Shown one piece after another: positions 50,858-59,234 of a stretch of 64,000 nucleotides of DNA. Source of the stretch: DAOUKH01 sp965219875. GTDB taxonomy: Bacteria; Chloroflexota; Dehalococcoidia; SHYB01. The stretch covers positions 186,001 through 250,000 of the forward strand of contig CBDCOW010000006.1 in the NCBI GenBank assembly GCA_965219875.1, written 5' to 3'. Both the position numbers and the translations under genes were made by a program. The notes below the pieces were generated by a model. That model was given only the letters and a program-made list of their open reading frames with translations, made no database searches and was not told the origin of the DNA. How positions within the stretch are numbered: the first letter of the stretch is position 1; each line of letters begins with the position of its first letter.

Positions 50858-50864
50858 GAGCTCC

Positions 50865-52043
50865 ATGGACTTCGCCTTCTCGAAAGAGGAAGAGGACTAC
50901 CAGCGGCAGGTGCGGCGCTTCATGGAAGCGGCCCTCACCCCCAAGCGCCGGCGAGAGGGCCGCGACCTCAATGACCAGCAGTGGTCGGACCGCGACCTCG
51001 AACGCGAGTTCAAGCGTGATCTCTCCGAGGCCGGCCTGACCGGCTACTCGCTGCCCGTGGAGCACGGCGGCCGCGGCCTGTCCGGCGCCTACAACGCCAT
51101 CCTCTCCTACGAGGCGGCCTACGCCCGCGCCCCCGGCGTCTACCACAGCGTCTACATCATCGGCCCGTCGCTCAGCGCGTTCGGGAGCGAGGAGCAGCGC
51201 CGTTTCTTCCTGCCCAAGATCGCCCGCGGCGAGGTCGAGTTCCTGCTCGGCTATTCGGAGCCCGGCGCGGGCAGCGACCTCGCCGGCGTCGAGACCAGCG
51301 CCGTGGCCGACGGCGATGAGTACATCATCAATGGGCAGAAGTCGTTCAGCACCCACGCCCAGCGCACCGAGTACGCGTGGATGATTGCCCGCACCAACCC
51401 CGACGTCCCGCGCCACCGGGGGCTCAGCCTCTTCGTCGTCCCGATGACGACGCCGGGAATCACGGTGCGTCCCATCCCCACCGTTGCGGGCTGGGACCAC
51501 GCCGAGGTCTTCTTCGAGGACGTGCGCGTGCCCAAGACGGCGCTCGTCGGGGAGAAGGACCGCGGCTGGTACCACCTGATGACGGCGATCGACTTCGAGC
51601 GGAGCGGCTTCCTCTACTACGGCGAGGCGCAGCGCCTCTTCGACGAGCTTCTCGACTTCTGCCGCAAGACGCGCAGGAACGGCGCTCCGTTGGCGCAAGA
51701 CCCGCTGGTGCGGCGCCAACTCGCGCGGATGCGGACGGAGATCGACGCCGGGCTGCGGCTGATGAAGCGCATCGTCTGGCTCCAGCAGTCGGGCCAGGCG
51801 CCCAATACCGAGGCCAGCATCAACAAGGTGTGGGCCACGGAGATGATCCGGCGCATCTGCCGCGTGGGCACCCAGATCATGGGCCACTACGGCTCGCTGC
51901 TCCCGATGAGCCCGCACCTGCCCGGCCTTGGTCAGCCTGCCTACGGCCACCTCGAAACGATACGCAGCCCCGTCTCCATCGGCGCCAACGAGGTCCAGCG
52001 CAACATCATCGCGCAGCGCGGACTCGGCATGCCCCGCGGGTAG
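50865..52043 (+). CDS. Acyl-CoA dehydrogenase
   Basis: A 392-residue FAD-dependent acyl-CoA dehydrogenase. The first helical domain is followed by LPVEHGGRGLSGAYNAI, FLLGYSEPGAGSDLAGVETSA (FAD-binding strand), YIINGQKSFSTHAQRTEYAW and the later EDVRVPKTALVGEKDRGWYHL (split). The C-terminal SPVSIGANEVQRNIIAQRGLGMPR is the usual closing segment. Substrate range cannot be told. Its last codons lie in a short sequence that is repeated after the HigA gene. It converges on HigA with two bases between stops. Confidence 0.9.
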   Translation: MDFAFSKEEEDYQRQVRRFMEAALTPKRRREGRDLNDQQWSDRDLEREFKRDLSEAGLTGYSLPVEHGGRGLSGAYNAILSYEAAYARAPGVYHSVYIIGPSLSAFGSEEQRRFFLPKIARGEVEFLLGYSEPGAGSDLAGVETSAVADGDEYIINGQKSFSTHAQRTEYAWMIARTNPDVPRHRGLSLFVVPMTTPGITVRPIPTVAGWDHAEVFFEDVRVPKTALVGEKDRGWYHLMTAIDFERSGFLYYGEAQRLFDELLDFCRKTRRNGAPLAQDPLVRRQLARMRTEIDAGLRLMKRIVWLQQSGQAPNTEASINKVWATEMIRRICRVGTQIMGHYGSLLPMSPHLPGLGQPAYGHLETIRSPVSIGANEVQRNIIAQRGLGMPRG

Positions 52044-52465
52044 CGCTAGGTTGTCGTGGAGACGCCGGTGGGCTGCGTCGGACTGGGCACGCCGAACCGC
52101 TCTACCTTGATTTGCTTGGCCCGTTCCCGGGCCTGCCACAGGTCGTAGGCGGCCTGCATGCCGAGCCAGGTCTCCGGCGTGGAGCCAAACGCCTGTCCCA
52201 GGCGCAGGGACATCTCGACCGAAACGCCGGCCTTCCCGTTGACCAAGTCCGACAGCGCCTGGCGCGTGACGCCCAGACCCTTGGCCGCCCTGGTCACCGT
52301 CAGGCCCAAGGGTTCAAGACACTCCCACCGAACGATCTCGCCCGGATGGGGAGGGTTCTGCATCGGCATCATCTCACCCCTCAATGGTAATCCGTGTAAT
52401 CGACGTCTACGGCACGCCCCGCGGGTGAGGCTAGGTTGTTGCGGAAACGCCGGTCGGCGGCTCGG
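52027..52465. repeat. Pair of ~50-base direct repeats flanking the HigA gene
   Basis: The copies are at about 52027-52080 and 52411-52465, both reading GGCAxGCCCCGCGGGT, then CTAGGTTGT and ACGCCGGT; about 80% of bases match. The first covers the acyl-CoA dehydrogenase 3' end and the HigA tail, the second the 3' tail of the membrane protein gene. Confidence 0.6.
52046..52372 (-). CDS. higA: HigA-type antitoxin without a toxin partner
   Basis: A 108-residue XRE-family helix-turn-helix protein. PPHPGEIVRWECLEPLGLTV and TRAAKGLGVTRQALSDLVNGKAGVS with MSLRLGQAFGSTPETWLGMQ are the standard HigA/VapI features (split). In HigBA operons the toxin higB is directly upstream, but here only about 60 bases separate this start from the membrane protein gene and no HigB frame is visible. 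The start could be ATG 52372, 52369 or 52363; GAGG upstream favours the first. The C-terminal tail TQPTGVSTTT resembles the neighbour's PPTGVSATT, see the direct repeat. Confidence 0.82.
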   Translation of the reverse strand: MMPMQNPPHPGEIVRWECLEPLGLTVTRAAKGLGVTRQALSDLVNGKAGVSVEMSLRLGQAFGSTPETWLGMQAAYDLWQARERAKQIKVERFGVPSPTQPTGVSTTT

Positions 52466-53333
52466 CCGGCTGCCGGACGCGCAGGAGGTAGGTCAGCCCG
52501 AGAACGATGAGCGTGAAGACAGTGACGCCCAACAGGCTAATGGCAGCAACGAGCGCGGCGCTCATATAGTTGCCCATTTCTACATAGTCGACCACATCGC
52601 CGGCCACACCGCTGGGAGAGGTGACGGCGTGGAGTACGCCCAGCGCGAGCAGCGCTGCCAGCGAGCGTCGACGCAATCGACGACCAATACCGTCGAAGTT
52701 CGCAAGTGCCCAGATCGACAACACGGTGATCGCAGTCCCGAGCGCTTCGGTTCCTAGCTGGAGCGCGACATCGGACGTGTCCCGAAAGGTGGGTGCCAGC
52801 ACCGAGAACGCAAGGAGAAAAGGAAACGAGAGAATGGAAGAGCCGGCGGTGGACCCCGATAGCGCAATGACCAGGAAGGCGTGCGCTAGGCTGAACCGCG
52901 ATGCTTCTCTGGCAAACCACAGTCGCACAAGGCCAACGAGGACGGCCAGCGCGAGAATGGACAGCACCCATCGTAGATAGAGGGGAAGAAAATCAAGGTC
53001 GAGGGGATCCCAGGGTTGGGAGGACAGCAGGCTGATAGTCAAGAAGCCCAGAGCCGACACGACCGACGCGGCGAGCGAGTATCTCCAGAACAACTTGAGC
53101 ATGAATCCTTCCAGGCGCCGAACCTTCGCATACGACGCGCCCAACAGGACGGCTGCGACCACGCTCGTGCTGGCGGCACGCCACGCTGAGAAGGCCCACC
53201 CGTCGCCCGACGCAATGGCGTCCCATGCGTACGCAAGGCCGATGGGGCCGACCAACGCGGCAACCGTCGGGATGCCGATGAACAGCCACAGCTCCCAGCG
53301 GTACTTGTTGAGTAGGCGTCGCACGTCAGGCAT
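52431..53333 (-). CDS. Multi-pass membrane protein, tandem paralog 1
   Basis: A 300-residue protein with about eight hydrophobic segments. It starts MPDVRRLLNKYRWELWLFIG and ends VFTLIVLGLTYLLRVRQP followed by a short Pro/Thr tail; both ends are shared with the two neighbours. A charged WFAREASRFSLAHAFLVIA segment in the middle is also conserved (WFAREASRISLAHAF in the others). I do not know the family; no catalytic motif is visible. The ATG overlaps the stop of the upstream paralog by eight bases (ATGCCTGA). It may form a multi-subunit membrane complex with its paralogs. Confidence 0.72.
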   Translation of the reverse strand: MPDVRRLLNKYRWELWLFIGIPTVAALVGPIGLAYAWDAIASGDGWAFSAWRAASTSVVAAVLLGASYAKVRRLEGFMLKLFWRYSLAASVVSALGFLTISLLSSQPWDPLDLDFLPLYLRWVLSILALAVLVGLVRLWFAREASRFSLAHAFLVIALSGSTAGSSILSFPFLLAFSVLAPTFRDTSDVALQLGTEALGTAITVLSIWALANFDGIGRRLRRRSLAALLALGVLHAVTSPSGVAGDVVDYVEMGNYMSAALVAAISLLGVTVFTLIVLGLTYLLRVRQPAEPPTGVSATT

Positions 53334-54177
53334 CCTCTTGTGCGGTTACGGCGGCCGGCGGCTCGGGCGGCTGCCGGACGCGCACCAGGTAGGTCAGGCC
53401 AAGGACGATGAGTGTGCCGATGACGGAGCCTGCGAGGAAAATGGCCAAATCAATTGCCCGCCAGGGGCCAAGCAGTGTTATGTCGCGGACCATTCTGAAC
53501 AGGAAAGCCTCAGCCGCGCCTAGCGCGAGCAAGGTTATGATCAGACGCCTGCGCGTTGTGCGGTCCAGGCCGTCGAAGGTCGTGAGCGCCCAGATCGAGA
53601 GCAGGGTCATTGTGACTACGAGCATGATCGCTGATGCCGCGTTGCCCACCACGGCCATCGCGACATACAAGTCGTAGCCCTCCCGTAGGGCAGACCAGGC
53701 GCTGGTCAAGGGGGAGACTAGAGAACCAGTCGCCACTGTCAGGGCAATGAACAGAAAGGCATGCGCAAGACTGATTCGCGACGCTTCCCTGGCGAACCAG
53801 AGCCTCACCAAGATCCCAGCGGGGATCAGCGCCATAAGGGAGAGGGCTAAGTCAGTGCGGTCCAGTCTCACGCCGGAAAACAGCAAATCGATCACAACCC
53901 ATCCCGCGCTCACCACAACCGACGCGGCGATAGAGTATCTCCACAGCGTCCCCAGCATTGGCCTTCCCAAACGGCGGACCCGAGGATAGGAGAGCCCTAG
54001 GAGCACAACTGCAGCCAAGCCAGTGACGGCTCCCGTGTCCCGCAAGCCGGAGTCGCCCACCCACCGCACGCCGCTCCAGTCATAGATGACGCCGATGAGA
54101 GACACAACCACCGGAATGCCGATGAACAGCCAAAGCTCCCAGCGGTACTTGTTGAGCAGACGTCGCACGTCAGGCAT
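53326..54177 (-). CDS. Multi-pass membrane protein, tandem paralog 2
   Basis: A 283-residue paralog of the genes on both sides. The N-terminal MPDVRRLLNKYRWELWLFIG is identical to paralog 1, and the C-terminal VRQPPEPPxAVTAQEDA is nearly identical to paralog 3, while the core has diverged. The middle carries the WFAREASRISLAHAFLFIA segment. It overlaps both neighbours by eight bases. Near-identical ends with different cores suggest gene conversion or recent unequal crossing-over. Function unknown. Confidence 0.72.
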   Translation of the reverse strand: MPDVRRLLNKYRWELWLFIGIPVVVSLIGVIYDWSGVRWVGDSGLRDTGAVTGLAAVVLLGLSYPRVRRLGRPMLGTLWRYSIAASVVVSAGWVVIDLLFSGVRLDRTDLALSLMALIPAGILVRLWFAREASRISLAHAFLFIALTVATGSLVSPLTSAWSALREGYDLYVAMAVVGNAASAIMLVVTMTLLSIWALTTFDGLDRTTRRRLIITLLALGAAEAFLFRMVRDITLLGPWRAIDLAIFLAGSVIGTLIVLGLTYLVRVRQPPEPPAAVTAQEDA

Positions 54178-55036
54178 CCTCTTGTGCGGTTACGGCGGTC
54201 GGCGGCTCGGGCGGCTGCCGGACGCGCAGCAGGTAGGTCAGCCCGAGGACGATGAGCGTGAAGACGACGGTGGGCAGCGCGAGAGTCGCCACGACGAGCA
54301 TCGCCGTCGCATAGTCCCCCGCCTCAATTTCTCGAACCACATGGACATAGGGGGTGGCAGCGAAGGCGCCAAGCGCGAGCAGGAGTACGACAACGCGGGT
54401 ACGGCTTTCGCTGCTCAAAACATCAAAGTGGGCGAGCGCCCATATGGACAAGAGTGTGGTCCAAACTCCAATCACCACGCTCCCCGCCACAACCGCGAGA
54501 TCATACGGGCTGAGAAAGTCCCACTCGAGGCGCAGGCGGGACACGACCGACAAAATGGAGGAACCAACTCCGGACGTCAGTGCAACAAGGAGAAAGGCAT
54601 GCGCCAGGCTAATGCGTGACGCTTCTCTGGCGAACCAAAGCCGTACGATGCTTGTACCTACAAGGAGCAACACAAGGAGGATGACCCACTTATAGAGGAC
54701 ACTAAGATCGTCGGCGCGGGTCGCCCGCAGGGGGTACAGGATGTTGACAAAGAAAAGGGTCACAGCCCCCACGACGGACGTCGCGAGCGCGCATCTCCAG
54801 AGCACTGCGAGCGTAGGCCTTCCCAGGCGGCAAACCCATCGATACGAGGCTCCCTTTAGAAGAGCCCCGCACACAAACGCGATCAGTGATCCCCAACCTA
54901 ACAGGCGCAAGTCATCGTCCCGCCCCGCAGGGCTCCACTCATAGAAGTAGACAAAGACTGCCGAAACGGCTGGGATGCCGATGAACAGCCACAGCTCCCA
55001 GCGGTACCTGTTGAGCAGGCGTCGCAGGTTAAGCAC
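54170..55036 (-). CDS. Multi-pass membrane protein, tandem paralog 3
   Basis: A 288-residue paralog and the first gene of the set. I place the start at GTG 55036 because VLNLRRLLNRYRWELWLFIG then lines up with the Met of the other two; the frame is open to TTG 55090. It shares the central WFAREASRISLAHAFLLVA segment and the terminal TYLLRVRQPPEPP. About eight hydrophobic segments. The three genes form one overlapping unit with no other gene inserted. Function unknown. Confidence 0.68.
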   Translation of the reverse strand: MLNLRRLLNRYRWELWLFIGIPAVSAVFVYFYEWSPAGRDDDLRLLGWGSLIAFVCGALLKGASYRWVCRLGRPTLAVLWRCALATSVVGAVTLFFVNILYPLRATRADDLSVLYKWVILLVLLLVGTSIVRLWFAREASRISLAHAFLLVALTSGVGSSILSVVSRLRLEWDFLSPYDLAVVAGSVVIGVWTTLLSIWALAHFDVLSSESRTRVVVLLLALGAFAATPYVHVVREIEAGDYATAMLVVATLALPTVVFTLIVLGLTYLLRVRQPPEPPTAVTAQEDA

Positions 55037-55208
55037 CCTCCCCGGCAGGCACGTTCTACCGCGGGCCGGGGTCGACCCTGGGCGAGCCAACCAGCCGGTG
55101 GCTTTGCGTATGGCCCTAGCGGCCCGCGAGCGCCCGAAGGCCGCTCATCCTCCGCGGCGGGAAGACGCCGCGCTTTCCCGATGGCTAAGCCGGGGAGCCG
55201 TTCGGCCG

Positions 55209-55865
55209 CTATTCGCTCAAGCTGAAGGGCGGATACCGGTCCGTAGTCAACAGGAAGGCGTAGGCGCCGACGCGAGTGCCCCACCGGAGCACGCCGACCA
55301 CGAACTCGAACAATCCTCGGGGATACCGGCCCGTGAGCAGGATCAACAGCCATGCCAGTATCGTGACCAGAATGGCCAGGACCCCGAGAACGGCGAGAGC
55401 GACGTAGTGCGGAATGGCCAACAGCCACTTGAAGATCGGCAGGATCCGGTTCAAGTCGGTCTCGGCGTTCGGATACTCGATCCGAAGATGCACCGACTGC
55501 TCTTCGTCCGTGGAGGGATACTCGTCGCGGAGCAGCAGCACAAACGCCTCAACCCTCGCAGCGAACCGGCTCAGTTCCAGGTTCCAATCGAACCACCACT
55601 TGGGGTACTTCCTGCGGAACACGATCATCAACAGGGGCCCGATAAACAAGAAGCCGCCGGCATAGAGGGGCAGCAATGCGTTGTTCAGTTCCGGGTCTCC
55701 CGTATCGATGTAGCCGCCTACGACGGCACCCACGACGAGAATCGGTATCGCCAGAAGAATTCGCGGCAACACCGACAGGCGGTTGCTCGACTCCTGGTAG
55801 TCGACGGACAACTGCACGGGGTAGTCGGAACCGCCGCCGCCAATCTGGGAATCACTCTGCGCCAT
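55209..55865 (-). CDS. DUF4389-domain membrane protein
   Basis: A 218-residue protein with two hydrophobic pairs. PVQLSVDYQESSNRLSVLPRILLAIPI at the start and DLNRILPIFKWLLAIPHYVALAVL in the middle are the duplicated DUF4389 signatures (split), with LTGRYPRGLFEFVVGVLRW characteristic of the family. The role is unknown; the family is widespread in high-GC Gram-positives and Chloroflexota. The ribosome site AAAGGGGGG lies before the ATG. It is 172 bases upstream of the membrane protein triplet on the same strand. Confidence 0.82.
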   Translation of the reverse strand: MAQSDSQIGGGGSDYPVQLSVDYQESSNRLSVLPRILLAIPILVVGAVVGGYIDTGDPELNNALLPLYAGGFLFIGPLLMIVFRRKYPKWWFDWNLELSRFAARVEAFVLLLRDEYPSTDEEQSVHLRIEYPNAETDLNRILPIFKWLLAIPHYVALAVLGVLAILVTILAWLLILLTGRYPRGLFEFVVGVLRWGTRVGAYAFLLTTDRYPPFSLSE

Positions 55866-55983
55866 GAAAACCCCCCTTTATGTAAATTCCGCGTTGCGCA
55901 GCATAACAGAAAGAGGTCGTCCCGCCCCCACCGGCTATTACCGCGGAAACGGGCCCAGCACCCTCCTTTGGGAGAAGGCGCGG

Positions 55984-56826
55984 CTACCAGCCGGTGGCTT
56001 TGCGGACGGCGAAGTCGACGACGCAGTCGGGGAGTAGACGCATCATGATGGCGCCGAGGAAGGCGTCGTAGCCGCAGGTGTACCGGGCGCGCGGGCGGCG
56101 CGCCTCGATGGCCTGCCGGATGCGGCGGGCGACGCGGGCCGGACCGGGCCAGGGAATCAGGCCGCCCGGCAGTGGCTCCTCGCGCCGCAGCGGCTCGTAG
56201 GGCGTCGTCTCGCGGTCCATGGCGCCGGCCATGACTTGCGAGGGGACGAAGTCGGTCTTGAAGATGCCCGGCTCCAGCAGCACGACGCGGACGCCGAAGC
56301 GCCCCACTTCGAGGCGCATGCTTCGGCTCATGGTGTTCATGGCGAACTTGGTGGCGGCGTAGGCCCCGCCGGCGGGGCTGCTAGCCTGGCCTGCTATCGA
56401 CCCAACGTTGATGATCGTGCCGAAGCCCTGCTCTCGCATCCCGGGGATAACGAGCTTGGCGAGGCGCATCGCGCCAATGAAGTTCGTTTCGAAGACGGTG
56501 CGGACCTCGTCCTCCGAGACGTGCTCCCACGGCCCCCACAGACCATAGCCCGCGTTGTTGACCAGGGCGTCGATCCGCCCGAGGCGCTCGATCGTCCCAG
56601 ACGTCAGCGCCTCGCACGCCTCGGCGTCGCTGACGTCGAGGCGCGCCGCTTCGACGGAGAGGCCCGCCGCGACGGCCTCCCGGCGCAGCGAGTCGAGCCG
56701 GTCAACGTCGCGGCCCGTGGCGACGACGGTATGGCCGCGCCGCGCCACTTCAAGTGCCGCCGCCCGTCCAATACCCCGCGTGGCGCCGGTGATGAGGACG
56801 ACTTGGCGTTTGGGCGGCGCGCTCAT
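55984..56826 (-). CDS. Short-chain dehydrogenase/reductase
   Basis: A 280-residue classical SDR. TGATRGIGRAAALEVARRG binds the nucleotide; Arg after the second strand (ATGRDVDRL) suggests NADP(H). NNAGYGLWGPWEHV, the catalytic Ser in INVGSIAGQASSP and YAATKFAMNTMSRSM complete the site; MSRSMRLEVGRFGVRVVLLEPG is typical of retinol/17-beta-hydroxysteroid-like SDRs (split). Its ATG overlaps the UbiD-like gene stop (ATGA), so it is the last gene of the UbiA-UbiX-UbiD operon and may act on a product of that pathway. Confidence 0.85.
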   Translation of the reverse strand: MSAPPKRQVVLITGATRGIGRAAALEVARRGHTVVATGRDVDRLDSLRREAVAAGLSVEAARLDVSDAEACEALTSGTIERLGRIDALVNNAGYGLWGPWEHVSEDEVRTVFETNFIGAMRLAKLVIPGMREQGFGTIINVGSIAGQASSPAGGAYAATKFAMNTMSRSMRLEVGRFGVRVVLLEPGIFKTDFVPSQVMAGAMDRETTPYEPLRREEPLPGGLIPWPGPARVARRIRQAIEARRPRARYTCGYDAFLGAIMMRLLPDCVVDFAVRKATGW

Positions 56827-58580
56827 GACCAGTACTCGTCCCAGCGCCGTTCGAGCAGCGCCGCGGTGTCGGGGTCGGTCTCCAAGGGATCGGGGTAGCC
56901 CCGCTTCCACGTCGCGTCGATGACGAGGGGGCCTTCGTAGACGGCGGCGGCCCCCTCCATACGCATCGTCGGGAAGACGACGTCGCGGGCGGGGTCGAAG
57001 CGGGTGAAGATGCCCCAGAGCGTGCTGGTGCGGTCGTCCAGATCAACGTCGGCGCTGACGACGGCGGCGATTTTCACGTCGGCGAGCCGCGGGTCGGCGG
57101 CCAGGCGCTCCGCGAGGGGGCGGCCCGCGCCCTCCGTCTTCACGATCACCATGCAGTCCTCCCACAGCCGCGCGCCAGCGACATCCGGCCCCAAGGCGCC
57201 CAGGTCGAGCGGGCGCGGCGGGGACGACGGGGCGCGGTCGCGCTTGGGCGTGGCGTCGAGCGCCATCTTACTCCCCTCGTGCATGCGGAAGCTGGCGAAG
57301 TCGAGGGTGTCGAAGGGGACGCGGGGCAGCAGCAGGAAGTCGGAGCGCGGGTCGAAGTTGGCCCGTATCTCGCGGAGGACGGCGTCGAAGTCACCGGGGT
57401 CGACGCCGGGGCCGACAAGGACAATGCACTTGGTGAGGGAAAGCTGGCCGGTGCCGAACAGGCCCAGCGCTACCTTGAGCGGCTCCTTGTGGTAACGGGA
57501 CTTCACCGACGCCGCTGCGAGGTTCACAAACCCGGTCTCCCCGTAGGCGTGCAGGTCTTCGATTTCCGGGTGCAGCAGTTTCAGGAACGGGTTGAGGAAG
57601 TCCTGGATGGCGTAACCCAGGACGGTGTCCTCGGCGGGGGGCTTGCCCACGACGGCGGCGGGGAAGACGGGGTTCCGCCGCCGCGTCGTCACGTTAATCC
57701 TGAACACGGGGAATTCGGCGGCGTGGGAGTAGTGCCCGAAGTGGTCGCCAAAGGGGCCTTCCATGCGCCGGAGGTTGGGTTCGACGGCGCCTTCGAGCAC
57801 GAACTCGGCGTTGGCCGGCACGCGCATGGCGAGGGTCTTGGCGGGGACCATCGGCGTGGGCGCGCCGCGCAGGATGGTGGCGAAGAGCAGCTCTTCCATG
57901 GTCTCCGGCAGCGGCAGCACCGCCGAGATGAAGAGCGCGGGGTCGCCGCCCAAGACGGCCGCCACTTCCAGCGGGCGGCCAAGGGCCTCGGCCTCGGCGT
58001 AGTGAAATCCGCCACCCTTCTGGATCTGCCAGTGCATCCCCGCCTCGTCGGGCCCGTAGACCTGCATGCGGTAGATGCCGAGGTTGCTCCGGCCCGTTGC
58101 CGGGCTCAGCGTCCGCACCAGCGGCAGAGTGAGGAAGCGCCCCCCGTCGCCCGGCCAGCACTTGATGGCGGGGAGGCCGTGCAAGTCGGGCGCTTCGACG
58201 ACCTCCTGCGCGGGGCCGGAGGGCACGTCCTTCCGGCGGGAGGCCCGCCCCAGCTTCCAGAGCAGCCCGCGCGACCGCCAAAGCTCCTTTAGCGAGGGCG
58301 GATTCAGCCGCTCGACGAGTCCGATCAGCTCCTCGCCCACCGCCTTGGGATGGCGGCCAAGGGCGAGCTCAATGCGGCGCTCGGTGGCAAGCTGGTTGAT
58401 GAGGAGCGGGAACGGCGACCCAGAAGGCCGCTCGAACAGGAGGGCGGGCCCGCCCTCGCGGACGAGCCGCGTTGCGATAGCCGAGATCTCAAGCTCGGGG
58501 TCGGCCTCGACCTTGACCCGCCGGAGCTCGCCCTCCCGCTCCAAGACGGCGATGAACTCCTGGAGGTCGCGGTGGGGCAC
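56823..58580 (-). CDS. ubiD: UbiD-family prenylated-FMN decarboxylase
   Basis: A 585-residue UbiD-type decarboxylase. LQEFIAVLEREGELRRV begins the protein, VVEAPDLHGLPAIKCWPGDGG and TGRSNLGIYRMQVYGPDEAGMHWQ hold the prFMN and metal contacts (split), and EGPFGDHFGHYS carries the Glu/Asp dyad with its neighbour. The enzyme uses prenylated FMN made by UbiX, encoded next to it. Candidates for the reaction are decarboxylation of 4-hydroxy-3-polyprenylbenzoate or, in the futalosine route, a naphthoate. The start is GTG 58580, three bases after the UbiX stop. Confidence 0.88.
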   Translation of the reverse strand: MPHRDLQEFIAVLEREGELRRVKVEADPELEISAIATRLVREGGPALLFERPSGSPFPLLINQLATERRIELALGRHPKAVGEELIGLVERLNPPSLKELWRSRGLLWKLGRASRRKDVPSGPAQEVVEAPDLHGLPAIKCWPGDGGRFLTLPLVRTLSPATGRSNLGIYRMQVYGPDEAGMHWQIQKGGGFHYAEAEALGRPLEVAAVLGGDPALFISAVLPLPETMEELLFATILRGAPTPMVPAKTLAMRVPANAEFVLEGAVEPNLRRMEGPFGDHFGHYSHAAEFPVFRINVTTRRRNPVFPAAVVGKPPAEDTVLGYAIQDFLNPFLKLLHPEIEDLHAYGETGFVNLAAASVKSRYHKEPLKVALGLFGTGQLSLTKCIVLVGPGVDPGDFDAVLREIRANFDPRSDFLLLPRVPFDTLDFASFRMHEGSKMALDATPKRDRAPSSPPRPLDLGALGPDVAGARLWEDCMVIVKTEGAGRPLAERLAADPRLADVKIAAVVSADVDLDDRTSTLWGIFTRFDPARDVVFPTMRMEGAAAVYEGPLVIDATWKRGYPDPLETDPDTAALLERRWDEYWS

Positions 58581-58583
58581 GCC

Positions 58584-59234
58584 CTAGCCGTCCTCGGCGA
58601 TGGGCCCGTCGGCGGCGGCGAGCTCGGCCAGCGGGTCGCCCTGCCAGCGGCGCAGCAGGCCGGTCTCGACGCCCAGCCGGTCGAGCACCCGGCCGGCCAC
58701 GGTGTCGACGAGGTCTTGGATAGTCGCGGGCTGATGGTAGAAGGCGGGCATGGCGGGGAGAATCTCCGCACCGGCGTCGGCCAGTTCCAGCATGTTGCGC
58801 AGGTGGATCCGGTTGAACGGGGTCTCGCGGGGCACGATGACGAGGCGGCGGCGCTCCTTGAGCGCCACGTCGGCGGCCCGCTCGATGAGGTTCGAGGAGA
58901 CACCGCCCGCGATCCGCCCCACCGTCCCCATCGAGCACGGCACGATGGCCATGCCCTCGAACACATAGGAGCCACTGGCGATGGACGCCGAGAAGTCCCG
59001 GTGGGGGAGCAGCTCAAGGCCGCCGCCCTCGACGCCAAGCAGCTCGCGCCACTGCTCGAGGCGCGCCGCCCTGACGCCGCTGAAGCGCACCCCCGATTCG
59101 ATGGCGAGCACTCGTTCGCCCGCCGGCGACACCACGAGTTTGACGTGATGCCCTGCCTCGAGGAGGCCCTGCAGCACGCGGACCGCGTAGGGAGCTCCAG
59201 ACGCGCCGGTGACGCCGACGACGTAGACGCTCAT
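58584..59234 (-). CDS. ubiX: UbiX flavin prenyltransferase
   Basis: A 216-residue flavoprotein that attaches a dimethylallyl group to FMN, making the cofactor for UbiD. VGVTGASGAPYAVRVL is the FMN-binding start, IVPCSMGTVGRIAGGVSSNLIERAADVALKERRRLVIVPRETP (seen in parts) is the UbiX core, and MPAFYHQPATIQDLVDTVAGRVLD is the family end. It overlaps the UbiA stop by four bases (ATGA). The C-terminus is about 20 residues longer than E. coli UbiX. Confidence 0.9.
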   Translation of the reverse strand: MSVYVVGVTGASGAPYAVRVLQGLLEAGHHVKLVVSPAGERVLAIESGVRFSGVRAARLEQWRELLGVEGGGLELLPHRDFSASIASGSYVFEGMAIVPCSMGTVGRIAGGVSSNLIERAADVALKERRRLVIVPRETPFNRIHLRNMLELADAGAEILPAMPAFYHQPATIQDLVDTVAGRVLDRLGVETGLLRRWQGDPLAELAAADGPIAEDG

